Shown piece after piece: positions 9,301 to 18,184 of a DNA stretch of 64,000 bases. Source of the DNA: Streptomyces sp. JH14 (GTDB lineage: Bacteria > Actinomycetota > Actinomycetes > Streptomycetales > Streptomycetaceae); the NCBI RefSeq assembly GCF_029428675.1, contig NZ_JAJNEL010000002.1:283857-347856 (forward strand), given 5' to 3'. The notes under the pieces are model-generated. The model made no database searches. It saw only the letters and a program-made list of their open reading frames with translations, and was not told where the DNA came from. A program made the position numbers and the translations under genes. The stretch's first letter is position 1; every line of letters starts with the position of its first letter.

Positions 9301-11846
9301 GAGAACTTCCGCTCCAGGTCGGGCAGGAGTTCCGGTTCGGCGTCGAGGTCGTCGGCAAGGATCGCCTTCAGACGCCCCCAGTCCGCCGGATTGCGGTCCC
9401 GCAGCCGCTCCATTGCGGCACGGGCGCCCGCACGATCGGTGGGCTCCCCGGCGTAGTGGGCCTTCACCAGTTGAAGGTCTCCGAATGGATTCCCCTGGTT
9501 CTCGACGGCCTGGGCGCTGAGCAGGCGGAGAAGGTCCTGGTGGTGGCGGAGGGCAAGGCCGCTGGCGAGTTCGGAGGCGTCGTCACGGCTGTCGGAGAAG
9601 GCAATCGCCTTGCGCCTGCCGTCGGGAAGGTGGCCGAGGGCTTCGGTCACCAGCACCTGGTTGATCTTGTAGAAACCGGTGCGCATCCGCCGGACCGGCG
9701 CGTTGCGCAGCCGGTCAGGAGATTCCAGCGGGATGAACCGGCCGTCCCGGTCGTACTTGATCTCCCAGTCGTCGCCGCAGGCGGGGCAGCGAGTGGGGAA
9801 AGCCTGCAGCCGGGCTGGGTCGTAGGCCGGCTTCTTGCCTTCCTTGTCCAAGGGCACGGAGATGTGGAAGGACCATCCGGAGTGCTGCACGTCCCGGTTC
9901 TCCAGGCGGCCGGTGGCGGGCTGGTAGGCGCTGCGGCGGAACTCGAACTCGACCTGCGGCCCGCCGTCGGACAAGCCCGCGTGCCAGTCGGGGCCGTCGA
10001 GGCCGAGGCCCTTGGTGCGCGGCCAGTACACGACGTAGTTCGCGGCGGTGGGTGCGCCGCTGGCTTCGTCGGGGAGTAGGTCCAGGTCCGGGAAGTCGGT
10101 GTGGAGGGCACCGGTGAACTTGCGCCGCTGGGTGTCCTTGGGGCTGGCGTACCCGCCGAGCATGAGGTCGCCGCAGGCCTGGCAGGAGAGGAGCTCCAGT
10201 ACGCGGGCACCGCAGGTGCAGCGGGACGTGGGATCGGCGAAGAGCCGGCCGACCCGCCGTTCGGGACCGTGTTCCACGGGGATGTCGGGGCAGTTCGGGT
10301 CGGAGCAGGCCCAGATGCCCTCGATGTTCCGGAAGAAGAAGTGGGCGCGGAGCTGGGGAAGTTCGGGGCCCTGGGCGGAGCCGAGTACGCGCAGCACGCC
10401 GTGAAGTGCCTCCTGGCGCTGTTCCTCGGGGACGTCCGGGAAGAGGTTCTTCGCCAGTGCGGGGGCAGGCAGAGCACGAGGCTTGCCATCTGGGGTGAGT
10501 GCGCGCTGGAGCGCCGGGCCAAGACCGGTCTCCCGGGCCAGGACGACGGCTTCGTCCTGGGTGACGGGGGCCTTCGCGGCCTGCGCGAGGCGTTCGGCGT
10601 GGGCGGCCAGTCCGCCCTCGCCGTGGATCTCGTTCGCTTTCCCGGGGATGATCACGCGCCGGGAGCTGGGCAGGGCGAAGAACCCGTCGAGGAACTCGTC
10701 GTCCCGGCCGGCCTCCAGAGAGGCGGACGCGGCGAGTACACGGAACTTCTCGGGGCTCTCGTCGAGACCGAGACGGTGGCGGAGGTTGCGCAGCAGGTAG
10801 GCCACCTCGGTGCCGGCCGTGCCGCGGTACATGTGGAGCTCGTCGAGGATCAGGGTGAAGCAGGCGTCCGGGGTCTCCTCCAGCCACTTCCTCGTGGCGC
10901 TGAAGACGTGCTCCTCCTGCTTGCGAAGCAGCATGATGTTCAGCATCGAGTAGTTGGTGACCATGATGTCCGGCGGTGCGGCCTGCATGTCCCAACGGGC
11001 GTGCATCTCCGCTCCGCCAAGGCGCGGGATGAAGGGCCGCAGCTCCTCGTCGAGCTTCTCGTCGGCCTTGCGCTGCCGTTCCTGGACCTCCCGCAGGTAC
11101 TGCCGGAGACGGAAGTTCGCCGGCTCGGAATCGCGGCTACCGGAGACGGGGGTGGCTCCGGTGTAGCGGCCGAAGTAGAAGCGGTGTCCGTTGCGCTTCC
11201 GGTCCAGCCATTCGTGGGCCTCGCGGCTGTCCAGTGACTTCCGGAGCCGGACCAGTTGGTCGTCGGCGAGGGCGTTGGTGGGGTAGAGGATCAGCACGCG
11301 CATCGCGGCAGGGTGCCCCTGCTCGCTCTGACGGCTGGGCACGTAGTCGCCGTCTCCCCGCCACCATTCCCGCTGCATCGCACGGGTGCCCTGCCAGTGG
11401 GCGGACTCGGCGACCAGGTCGGCGAGGACGGGCAGCAGGAAGGACTCCGTCTTGCCGGAACCGGTGCCTGCGGTGACCACGAAGTCCTTGCCCTCGCAGG
11501 CGGCGACCAGGGCGTCGTGCTGATGCTGGTAGAGGCTGGTCACGCCGTCGGGGAGCGTGAAGCGGGCGAACTCGGCCGCGTCGGGGTGCGCCCCCGCTTC
11601 GGCGAAGGACTCTGCGATGCCGACGCCCCGGGAGGCGTACCGCGGGCGCAGTTCGATCAGCGGGTCGCGCCAGGCCCCGTTGTCCCGGTCCAGGAGATTG
11701 CGCCGTTCCTCCATGACGGAACGGTCATCGACGCCGAAGGGGGTGTCGTAGTAGCGGAAGAGTGCGCTGCGCAGGTCGTCGAAAGTGCCCATGACGTCCT
11801 GGACATCGGTGTTCGCCACTGCCGCCGTCTGCTGTTCGACGCTCAC
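6381..11846 (-). CDS. Giant DEAD/DEAH-type helicase with DUF1998 C-terminus (DruE/DrmAB-like)
   Basis: 1821 residues from a GTG start whose GTGA overlaps the upstream stop; the longer in-frame extension upstream is a shadow. Walker A is TAGTGSGKTESF near residue 128, and the Walker B box is ILDELHMYRG near 334. The C-terminal helicase core has TTTMEAGVDIG and YQQRVGRAGRR near 1140-1180. Several Cys pairs (CSDPNCPD, CTCGARV, SCQACG, CRSCHRPH with CTKC, CRICSH with CPACG) imply zinc ribbons. CRSSCYACLRDYSN near residue 1685 is the DUF1998 signature. Size and layout match the large helicases of phage-defence loci: DruE of Druantia, or DISARM DrmA plus DrmB joined together. It is expected to be an ATP-driven translocase on DNA or RNA and is the motor of the operon. 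No nuclease motif was seen. Confidence 0.88.
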   Translation of the reverse strand: MSVEQQTAAVANTDVQDVMGTFDDLRSALFRYYDTPFGVDDRSVMEERRNLLDRDNGAWRDPLIELRPRYASRGVGIAESFAEAGAHPDAAEFARFTLPDGVTSLYQHQHDALVAACEGKDFVVTAGTGSGKTESFLLPVLADLVAESAHWQGTRAMQREWWRGDGDYVPSRQSEQGHPAAMRVLILYPTNALADDQLVRLRKSLDSREAHEWLDRKRNGHRFYFGRYTGATPVSGSRDSEPANFRLRQYLREVQERQRKADEKLDEELRPFIPRLGGAEMHARWDMQAAPPDIMVTNYSMLNIMLLRKQEEHVFSATRKWLEETPDACFTLILDELHMYRGTAGTEVAYLLRNLRHRLGLDESPEKFRVLAASASLEAGRDDEFLDGFFALPSSRRVIIPGKANEIHGEGGLAAHAERLAQAAKAPVTQDEAVVLARETGLGPALQRALTPDGKPRALPAPALAKNLFPDVPEEQRQEALHGVLRVLGSAQGPELPQLRAHFFFRNIEGIWACSDPNCPDIPVEHGPERRVGRLFADPTSRCTCGARVLELLSCQACGDLMLGGYASPKDTQRRKFTGALHTDFPDLDLLPDEASGAPTAANYVVYWPRTKGLGLDGPDWHAGLSDGGPQVEFEFRRSAYQPATGRLENRDVQHSGWSFHISVPLDKEGKKPAYDPARLQAFPTRCPACGDDWEIKYDRDGRFIPLESPDRLRNAPVRRMRTGFYKINQVLVTEALGHLPDGRRKAIAFSDSRDDASELASGLALRHHQDLLRLLSAQAVENQGNPFGDLQLVKAHYAGEPTDRAGARAAMERLRDRNPADWGRLKAILADDLDAEPELLPDLERKFSELPSLDDLASDLEGMLLKYGTNPAGPAASLQQTSAGQPWTALYNWERDREAVVETQAQEELLNRIRSRLRLETVGSLFSGGGRDFESLGLGWLCLRDDRSPLEIGLDSDQAVARASLRILGLMRRFARIRASLQRPPAPLKRFWKQVAERQGTDVQTIEDLVLGVWKDAVVDYVVKPEKVALRPGDNKTWTCRSCHRPHLHPGTGLCTKCLTPLPDLPQQYSGVLEDDYYAWKAAHRTGGFPLRTAELTGQTDRLEAQRRQSLFQDVFLGDNDVPQADGLELLSVTTTMEAGVDIGPLNTVIMANMPPTRFNYQQRVGRAGRRNSPVAVALTVCRGRSHDEHYFARPEAITNDPTPPPYLVLGMVSVFRRVLLGEVLRQAFEPLQPEDRRKGPDMTTNVHGQFGLAADWPTHRGAVRRWIAERPERVKAAAAALRAGTPESIAAIDPVTAIDELLGQVDEVAARTVGHSDLSQRLAEAGLLPMFGFPTRSRLLYRSIPQKTFPWPPADSVNRDLAVALSKFAPGSETPQDGRLLRSRGVVSLVPSGRGVQAAEDPFGPEQLVAMCRICSHVDPQAVVDAETGSAGTCPACGAESKYYRAVPFREPAGFRAAHEARDYDGYRELGSNATSARTATDLEKTAPRIHRAADDWMVVHTGSGDRYIVNTNAGKLFRFVKNTGPWRGYVALDHPKAEADLEIALGATQHTDMLFIGAKDALDTSRGLRFDISKSQQIDRFPEAYHGRRAAWYSLAALLRRAAAPHLDVQPEELLSGIHGSDAPVAAPVMAYLADSLDNGAGFSTYLGSEEHIEEFLRAVDRYVHDLEADHHAQNCRSSCYACLRDYSNMRLHPLYDWRLARDLTDALRGRKLQIDPNEHAVLLKGWADEEPNVSLKVTAAGPVALFTSDFTGEPVAVAVKHPLESAAEECGNERLQALRDEVRAGGLAARIAFADAYSLDRTPAAVIEQVRIFAEEL

Positions 11847-12835
11847 TTGGTCCTCCCGCCGGTGGCCGCCACCGGTCGCGGCATGGTCTCCAGGCTCTGC
11901 TGCAGCGAGGCCGCGATCGCCTCGGCGAGCGCCCTCGGCACGTTGTCGTACGCGCGGGTCTGCGTCTGCTTGCCCACCGAGGGCGGGAAGCCGCTGCACA
12001 GGACGGCCGCGCGCTCGTGCAGGGCGGGCAGGGGCGCATACCGGTCGACGAGGAGTCGGCCGATGCCCGCACGGCCCTTGCCGGATTCCGGCCGCCAGCG
12101 CATCGCGCCGACGCGGTGGCGGGCGAGTTCCAGGTAGACGCCCGTCTCGCGTTCGACTGTATGGAAGACGCCGTTGCGTCGGACGCGGGTCAAGCGCGCG
12201 TAGTCGGCTCCGCGCCACCGGTACAGCCCGTCCTCGTCGTCCCTTTCCACGGGGACGAACCGCTGGAGGCGCAGCTCGTACTTCTCCAGCGTGTTGGCGG
12301 TGCTCCCACCGGGCGGTGCCGACTCGGGGCCCGGCGCCGCCTGCGGAAGCAGTTCCGTCAACTGCAGGGCGGCGCAGGGAACGTAGCGGGCCCCGAGGAA
12401 CTCCGCGGCTTCCTGCAGGGTCAGCGGGTCCTCGTACTGGAACAGGAGGGTGTCGGGCAGCGGGGCCTCACCGGCCTCCGGCGTGTGAGGGACGGTGATC
12501 AGCTCCATCCACTCCTGTGCCGCCTCCTCGACGCGCTTGCTGATCTGCTCGGTGCGCGCTCCGGTCAGCACCGCGAGGCCGTCGGCGTGGGGCAGCCTGG
12601 TCAGCACCGGCGGGGCCACCGACCATCGGTCGGCGCGCAGGTCCACGTCGATGAAGCCGAGGGCCGCGGCCTTGCGCATCCAGTCCCAGTCGGCGTACTC
12701 CTTCAGCTCCAGGCCCCATGCCTGAGCCTGGCTGCGGACCCCGTCGCGCAGTGCGGACGCCTTGCCGCCGCGGCTCTCGCTCAGCCAGCGCAGGAGGATT
12801 CCGCCGAACTCGTTGTTGCTCATCGGTCCCGTCAT
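11843..12835 (-). CDS. Hypothetical protein, possible winged-helix N-terminus
   Basis: 330 residues, family not recognised. The N-terminal 110 residues alternate helices with a W/D-rich block (YADWDWMRKAAALGFIDVDL) followed by WSVAPPVLTRLPHADGLAVL, which could be a winged-helix and linker. The middle has an acidic segment (PVERDDEDGLYRWRGADY). The C-terminus is basic and helical. There is no signal peptide or membrane segment. The start at 12835 was chosen over a longer frame because ATGA there overlaps the stop of the preceding gene, and the gene itself ends in a GTGA overlap with the giant helicase. This tight coupling suggests a stoichiometric partner of the helicase, perhaps a loader or target-recognition subunit. 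Function is unknown. Confidence 0.7.
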   Translation of the reverse strand: MTGPMSNNEFGGILLRWLSESRGGKASALRDGVRSQAQAWGLELKEYADWDWMRKAAALGFIDVDLRADRWSVAPPVLTRLPHADGLAVLTGARTEQISKRVEEAAQEWMELITVPHTPEAGEAPLPDTLLFQYEDPLTLQEAAEFLGARYVPCAALQLTELLPQAAPGPESAPPGGSTANTLEKYELRLQRFVPVERDDEDGLYRWRGADYARLTRVRRNGVFHTVERETGVYLELARHRVGAMRWRPESGKGRAGIGRLLVDRYAPLPALHERAAVLCSGFPPSVGKQTQTRAYDNVPRALAEAIAASLQQSLETMPRPVAATGGRTK

Positions 12836-14892
12836 CGGTCCAGCTCCTTCGCTGCCTGCACGTACGCGGCCCACGAGGGCTCGACGGACGCCTGCTGGGC
12901 GTTGAGGACGGCACGGGCCCATGCCCGCGGGTTGCCGGCGCTCGTCGGCTTCGGCTTTCCGGAGTTCACCGGGCGGCCCTTCCAGCGTCCGCTCCGGCGC
13001 TCCAGGAGCCAGCCGCCGATGCCGTGGAAGCCGGCCTCAAAGCGGAGCGGGGCAGGAGTGTCGGGGAGACGTTCCGTCCACCAGTCCGGTTGCTCCGGGG
13101 CCTCCAACGTCCACAGCCGTCCGTCGGCCGCCGCGAAGAGCACCTCGTCCGCGTCCCGACGGCACAGCTCCATGACGGCTGCCGCGTCCTGGGTGGTGGC
13201 GCTCGTGCAGTCGGCGCCGGTGATGCCGGTCGGCAGGGTCTGCTCGACGAGAAGGGAGGGTGACTCCGAGGCCTTGCCGTCCACAACGGTGAAGCCGCAG
13301 ACCTTGGTCATCTTCGGCTCGACGACGGCCTGGTCCGCGGTGGCGAAGTCGATCTCCACGCCTGCGTAGCTCACCGTGTGCCGGCCCGGCTCCAGGCGGA
13401 GCACCGCCAGGGGGACGGGGCGGCCCGTGGCGATCGCCTTCCTGAGCTCGGGCCGCTCTTTTCCGTCGATCAGGAGGGTGCCCGTGCCCTCCGTGGCGTC
13501 CGGGAGGACTACCTGGGGCTCGCCTCCCCGCATATACAAGTGGGGATCGAGTGAAGGCGCGAGCTTCAGTCCGCCCTCGAGGCGGAGCTTGAACTGGGCC
13601 GGGGGCTGCAGGAGGCCGACCGCGCCCTGGACCTCCTGGAGCGCTCGGCGCAGGGTGACCGCGTCGTCGAAGGTGACGGGTTTGTGCAGGGACCAGCCCT
13701 GCGGCACCCAGGCCAACTTGCTGGTGTCGGCGCTCCGGCCCGTGGTCGCGGCCTTGTCCAGCAGCCGCTGCACGTCCCGCTGTGCGGTCGGGGCAGCGAG
13801 CACCACGTGTGCCTCTCCCGGGCGGAAGCCGTCGGTGCCGGCCCAGACGCCGAGCACGTCGTCCCGTCCGAGCACCAGGACGGAGCAGGAGGGGCGGCTG
13901 AGCACCAGGTTGTCCCCGTCGCGGCGGATTCCCCTGGCGAGGGTCTCCGCGCTCGGGGCGGGCAGGCCCGTCACCTCGTAGTAGGCGGTGTCACCAAGCT
14001 GCTCCAGGCCGACGCCGCCCTTGAGCTCGATGCGCTTCTTCTGCTCCGCGGACCGCAGGCGTGCCACCCAGCTGAGACGCCCCGCGTCCAGCCGCACCAG
14101 GAGTTCGGCCCGGGTGACACCGGTGGGCACCAGCTCGTCCGAACCATCCCAGGAAGCAGCGTAGTTGCCGATCAGCTTGGCGAGGAAGGGGCGGAACTCC
14201 GCTTCCTGCAGAGTGTTGCGGAAACCCTTGGAGAAGTGCCGCTCCATCCCCCGGATCTCGATCTGGGCCAGCAGCGTCTCCCCCGGCAGCGGCCAGGTCG
14301 TGCCGTGCTCCCGCAACGACCGGAAGAACTTCGGCATGAAGGACCGGTCCGCGCCGCTGAGGAGCGCCTGGGACTGGGCGAACCCGATCATGCTGCGGTT
14401 GGAGGGCAGGTCGGCGGGGGCGGGAATGGTGCAGATGCCCCGCCCGCCCTTCTGGCTGTGCTGCCAGGAGGCCAGCACCTGCCACATGCGGGAGATGGGC
14501 TCGTAGTGGTGGCTGCCCAGTTGCTTCTCGTGGCCGGTCAGCAGCTCGGAGAAGCGGGCGTGGTAGGCGGTGGCCCGGTGGTTCCGGTCGTTCACCATCC
14601 GGGACGCGGCCATCACCGAGCAGGCCAGCAGCGGCAGGAAGGCAGGCACGCCGTCCTTGTCCTGCTGCCGCTTGCGCCAGCGGTAGTCCTCCAGCGCGCT
14701 GTACGGTTCCGCGGTCCCCAGCCGCAGGAACTTGCCCACGCACTGGGCGAGGGGCTCCTCCATGCCGTATCCGTGCCTGAGTTCCTGCTCCACGTCGTCG
14801 TCCACGTAGAACAGCGTCGGGTGGCCGGCGTGCTGCCGTCCGAAGAACTCTTCGGCCAGCACTTCCTGCCAGGCCTGATATGAATGGTCCAC
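12832..14892 (-). CDS. Unknown 686-residue protein, first gene of helicase-Hsp70 operon
   Basis: No family recognised. The N-terminal third is helical with many aromatic residues (YQAWQEVLAEEFFG, FYVDDDVEQELRHGYG, DYRWRKRQQDKDG). The middle (about 280-420) alternates strands and helices. The last 250 residues look beta-rich (repeated short strands ending in FHGIGGWLLERR), possibly a carbohydrate- or protein-binding sandwich. The GTG at 14892 was picked as start because GGGGACA lies six bases upstream; the frame stays open further but without a ribosome site. As the first gene after a 460-base gap and with four-base overlap to the next gene, it is likely the promoter-proximal cistron. It might be the sensor or effector of the system. 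That is an inference from position only. Confidence 0.7.
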   Translation of the reverse strand: MDHSYQAWQEVLAEEFFGRQHAGHPTLFYVDDDVEQELRHGYGMEEPLAQCVGKFLRLGTAEPYSALEDYRWRKRQQDKDGVPAFLPLLACSVMAASRMVNDRNHRATAYHARFSELLTGHEKQLGSHHYEPISRMWQVLASWQHSQKGGRGICTIPAPADLPSNRSMIGFAQSQALLSGADRSFMPKFFRSLREHGTTWPLPGETLLAQIEIRGMERHFSKGFRNTLQEAEFRPFLAKLIGNYAASWDGSDELVPTGVTRAELLVRLDAGRLSWVARLRSAEQKKRIELKGGVGLEQLGDTAYYEVTGLPAPSAETLARGIRRDGDNLVLSRPSCSVLVLGRDDVLGVWAGTDGFRPGEAHVVLAAPTAQRDVQRLLDKAATTGRSADTSKLAWVPQGWSLHKPVTFDDAVTLRRALQEVQGAVGLLQPPAQFKLRLEGGLKLAPSLDPHLYMRGGEPQVVLPDATEGTGTLLIDGKERPELRKAIATGRPVPLAVLRLEPGRHTVSYAGVEIDFATADQAVVEPKMTKVCGFTVVDGKASESPSLLVEQTLPTGITGADCTSATTQDAAAVMELCRRDADEVLFAAADGRLWTLEAPEQPDWWTERLPDTPAPLRFEAGFHGIGGWLLERRSGRWKGRPVNSGKPKPTSAGNPRAWARAVLNAQQASVEPSWAAYVQAAKELDR

Positions 14893-15354
14893 TCTGTCCC
14901 CAATAGAGAGGGTCCGATGCCCCGTCCGTGAAATCCCGCGAGCATGGAACGTCTTGCGCATCACGCGAGCCCGCCGCGGACAACGGGCCGCCGTCAAACG
15001 CCTCCTGGCCCGCCGACCCGTCGACCTGACAGCCCTCGACTGTCACCGTCCCGCGCAACTTAACGCCGCGCAACAAACGAAGGCGTATCCGCTCATCCCC
15101 CACCACGTTCAACGAAAGATCCAACGCAGCGCCTGCACAGTAGACCGGAAACCGGACATCAACTGCAGGTTCCCTGCAACCAAAGGCTACCTGTGAAGAT
15201 GATGTGTGGAAACCAAGGGGATTACCAACTGCTCCGCTGTCGGGGCGGCGCGATCCGGGAAGCAAGGCCCCTGTGACACTTGCCGCCCGCCCCCGGGCGA
15301 TCGCCCCGGCGACTGCTGTCCCGCCCCTCCGATCCCCTCGAGAGGCGAAGCCTT
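14893..15354. other. Intergenic region upstream of helicase-Hsp70 operon
   Basis: About 460 bases with no supported gene. It separates the DUF3644 stop from the operon's first start and should hold the operon promoter. The only clear signal I see is the ribosome site just before the GTG at 14892. No convincing -35/-10 pair or repeat was found. Confidence 0.5.
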
Positions 15355-16428
15355 CTACGCCGCCTCCTTCGACGCGGTTACCCCCGTCCTCATCCGCGGC
15401 TCCCTGCCGAAGAACGCACGGTACTTCTCAACCGTCCCGATCTCCTTGACGATCTTCCTTATCCATGCCTGGGTGTAGACGTATTCGTTGAAGGCTTCGT
15501 TGTACGTGCAGTACCTGGCGTCGGTGGCATACGGGTCGCCGGAACCCTTGACCGGACGGACCTTCAGCCGCTTCCACATCGCCACGTGCTCGATGTACAC
15601 GCTGAACCGGAACGGCAGTTGCTCCTCGACCCGTGCAGCGACCTGCGCCGGGCGCATCCTGTTCAGGTCCGCCACTTCGACGTGGCGGTCCCTGGTGATG
15701 ACGGAACCATCCCGCCCAGCCTCGACCATGGTGCGACGCTCGTCCTCGCTCAGATCGTCGAGTTTGACGAAGTTGACCGCCAAGTCGGCGTCCGTCTTGG
15801 AGCCGGTGATAGGCACCAGCCGTACGCGGTAGTCGTACCTGGGGTCGTCGAGGACGGACGGATCGATGCCTGCCTCGTACCTGGCCACCAGGTCACGGGT
15901 CTTCCTGGGCAGCTCCCTGGCGACCTTCCGCATCTCCTCGTATCCATCCGCGGTCAGCGCCTGGACAGAGAGCGGGAAGCGGAGCCGGTCGGCGAGGCTG
16001 TAGCCGGCGCCGAAATGGCCTGTCATTTCCTGTTCGTAGTTGATCACGTAGGCCTGCGCCCTGCCGCCCGTGGCGATCCTCAGGTTGTGCTCGTAGCGGT
16101 GTTCCACCTTGTTGCGCAGGGCGACGAAGAGTTCCGCGTTGAGGCGCACTGTGTCGCCGCTGTTGGGAAAGCGCTCCTTCAGGCACTTCTCGAGGTCCCA
16201 GGCCTTGGGTTCGCCGTCGATCATCTGGTGGCGGCCGGTCTTGGCGTCCCGGTAGTGGTAGTCGATCTTGGCCATGTGGAACTCCGCGTGGAGCAGGTAG
16301 TGCCAGGCCTTGTGCATGTGAGTGAGGAAGTCGCTGTAGTCGCCGCTGGAACTGTTCCATTCGTCGAGCGCCTTGAGGGCGTGACGCTGGGACTCCGTGA
16401 GGATGTGGTGCCACCGGGGATGTGCCAT
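15355..16428 (-). CDS. DUF3644-like protein
   Basis: 357 residues. The N-terminal 120 residues contain HMHKAWHYLLHAEFHMAK and, later, LRNKVEHRYEHNL, a pairing typical of DUF3644, a helical HEPN-like family often found near defence genes. The RxxxxEH-type motif (RNKVEH) resembles the Rx4-6H motif of HEPN ribonucleases, so RNA cleavage is possible but unproven. The C-terminal half has a mixed segment (EVADLNRMRPAQVAARVEEQ) and ends with a predicted DNA-binding-like region (YNEAFNEYVYTQAWIRKIVK). The ATG at 16428 has AAGGAG about 12 bases upstream. It stands alone between two gaps, on the same strand as the operon that follows. It could be a stand-alone toxin-type effector. Confidence 0.65.
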   Translation of the reverse strand: MAHPRWHHILTESQRHALKALDEWNSSSGDYSDFLTHMHKAWHYLLHAEFHMAKIDYHYRDAKTGRHQMIDGEPKAWDLEKCLKERFPNSGDTVRLNAELFVALRNKVEHRYEHNLRIATGGRAQAYVINYEQEMTGHFGAGYSLADRLRFPLSVQALTADGYEEMRKVARELPRKTRDLVARYEAGIDPSVLDDPRYDYRVRLVPITGSKTDADLAVNFVKLDDLSEDERRTMVEAGRDGSVITRDRHVEVADLNRMRPAQVAARVEEQLPFRFSVYIEHVAMWKRLKVRPVKGSGDPYATDARYCTYNEAFNEYVYTQAWIRKIVKEIGTVEKYRAFFGREPRMRTGVTASKEAA

Positions 16429-16552
16429 GAAGAGCGTCGCTCCTTTCGTCCGGGGAGGGGGAGGTCGGTTCTCGGGGTGGTAAGGCTGTCCGCAGACGGC
16501 ATGCCGTGGGCTGCCCCGCGTCTCCTGCGGCTGCCGGCCTCAGACCATGGGC

Positions 16553-18184
16553 TCAGACAGCAACCGAGAGGGGGCCGGCCCCGGAACCGAACGAGCGCAG
16601 GATCCGTGCCTCCTCCTTCCGCGCGGCGGAGGAAGGGATTCGGCCATTGGCACGGCGGAGGGCGAGGCCGGCAAAGGCGTCGGCGGTTTCGTTGAGGTCG
16701 TGTCCGATGTGGCCTTTGAGCCAGCGGACCTGGACGCGGTGGCGGTGGCGCAGCAGCCGGTCCATCAGCTGCCGGCTCTCCGGGAAGAGGAGGGTGCGGT
16801 GGGCAGTTGTCGGGTCCGCGGAGCGCAAGGCCGTGTTGACTGCTTCGACTGCCTCGGTGCTGTCGCACAGGAGGACCACAGGTGCGTCCTCGTGGCGCTC
16901 GAGGAGGCTGAGGGCGGCAGCGCAGATGCCGATGACTTCGGCTTCGCCGCTGCTCGAGGCCAAAGAGTCGCCGTATCCGGTGGTCCCGTCTTCGGCGGCC
17001 CAGCCGTAGCCGCACAGTGCGGACTCGTCACCGACGGCGGCGTCGGCGACGGCCACGACGGCGGTGTCGAGAAGGTCGGCGAGCATGGCGTAGCGGTCCT
17101 CGTCAGCCGGAAGCGTTGCCGTCGGCTGTTCACCGTCGCCGTCCTCGGCCGTGTCGGCAGGATGGGCGTCGGTGAGGAGGGCGGCGAGAGCGCGGTGACA
17201 GTGCGGGCAGCCGTCGGCCCGTTCGGGGCAGTACGCCTGGTGCCTCACGGTCAGTTCACGCACGCCGCACCACACATCAGGTTCGGCGTCGGCGAAGCGC
17301 GCCAGAGCCGCGGCGCGACACTGCGCGATGAGCACCGCGAAGGGCCCGGTGGTCACACAGGCCAGCATCCGGTCGTGCAGTTCCGTGGCTCTGAGCAGGG
17401 CTTCGCGGGAGCGGGCAGCGAGAACCGCTGTGTCCTGGTAGGCATCGTCCAGAGCGTCAAGTCGGGTGCGTCGTACGGAGAGAGAGCAGGCGAGTACGTC
17501 CCGCTCGGCCCGGGCGATCGCGTAGCGGCCCCAGGCCAGCGCGGCACGGGCGTGGCGGCTCCACCGTTCGGCCACCGCGTCGTGCGGGAGGTACGGGTTC
17601 TCCTCCTCCCGGGCATCTCGCAGGAGGGCCTGAACGAAGGCGTCGTCGTCGCAGTCCCGCAGTTCGCGCACCGATGCCGGCAGTTCGTCGACTGCCGTTT
17701 TCCGGTCCCAGGCCCACTGCGCGAGGTCGCTCTCCGACGCCTGCGGTGTGCCGTCCGGCAGTCCCCTGTCGCGGAGTTCCTGCCGCAGGGCCTCGGCGAA
17801 GGCAGCCGGGGATGCCATGCGCGCCACCCTCAGCTCCAGCATGTCCACCGGCCGGGAGCGACCGACGAGGCGGCGGGCACGCTGCTCCTTGTACACGGCC
17901 TCCGCCTGCGACCGGGCCCGTCGCACCTTGCGCGCGTGGGCTCGCAGCCGACGCAGCCGCTCGGGGGGCTGAGCCGAGAGCTCCGCGCGCCGGACGGCCC
18001 CACGAGCGAGGACGTCGGCATGGGCGAGAGCGACGGTGACGGGACCGGTGAGCGAAGCATGTTCCAAGGCCGAGGCGGTCTCCGGAGCGCAGATCCCGTT
18101 CATTCGTGCGAGGACGGCCTCCTGCAGGGCGGTGAAGTCGTCGGCAAAGCGACGGATCAGCTCTGTGCGCTCGGTAATCGTCAC
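16553..18184 (-). CDS. RNase H-fold protein with long helical N-terminus
   Basis: 543 residues from a GTG with GGAAGG seven bases upstream. Residues about 1-340 are Ala/Arg-rich helices of unknown function, followed by a small Cys cluster (CPERADGCPHCHRAL) that may bind zinc. Residues about 375-525 form an RNase H-like domain with all four acidic positions in order: Asp in VADAAV near 378, Glu in SSGEAEVIG near 413, Asp in LLCDSTEAV near 440, and Asp in LNETADAFAG near 497, preceded by the usual KGHIGH. It should be able to cut the RNA strand of RNA-DNA hybrids. Housekeeping RnhA is about 150 residues, so this is a specialised member. No operon partner overlaps it. Confidence 0.72.
   Translation of the reverse strand: MTITERTELIRRFADDFTALQEAVLARMNGICAPETASALEHASLTGPVTVALAHADVLARGAVRRAELSAQPPERLRRLRAHARKVRRARSQAEAVYKEQRARRLVGRSRPVDMLELRVARMASPAAFAEALRQELRDRGLPDGTPQASESDLAQWAWDRKTAVDELPASVRELRDCDDDAFVQALLRDAREEENPYLPHDAVAERWSRHARAALAWGRYAIARAERDVLACSLSVRRTRLDALDDAYQDTAVLAARSREALLRATELHDRMLACVTTGPFAVLIAQCRAAALARFADAEPDVWCGVRELTVRHQAYCPERADGCPHCHRALAALLTDAHPADTAEDGDGEQPTATLPADEDRYAMLADLLDTAVVAVADAAVGDESALCGYGWAAEDGTTGYGDSLASSSGEAEVIGICAAALSLLERHEDAPVVLLCDSTEAVEAVNTALRSADPTTAHRTLLFPESRQLMDRLLRHRHRVQVRWLKGHIGHDLNETADAFAGLALRRANGRIPSSAARKEEARILRSFGSGAGPLSVAV

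Noticed and set aside
6759..10079. An 1106-codon plus-strand frame over the DUF1998 helicase
   Set aside because: Antisense shadow of a gene with full helicase motifs; no start signal or protein pattern.
11847..12218. Longer N-terminus for the giant minus-strand helicase
   Set aside because: It lies over the preceding gene in another frame and is low-complexity; the GTG at 11846 forms a GTGA overlap, matching the operon's style.
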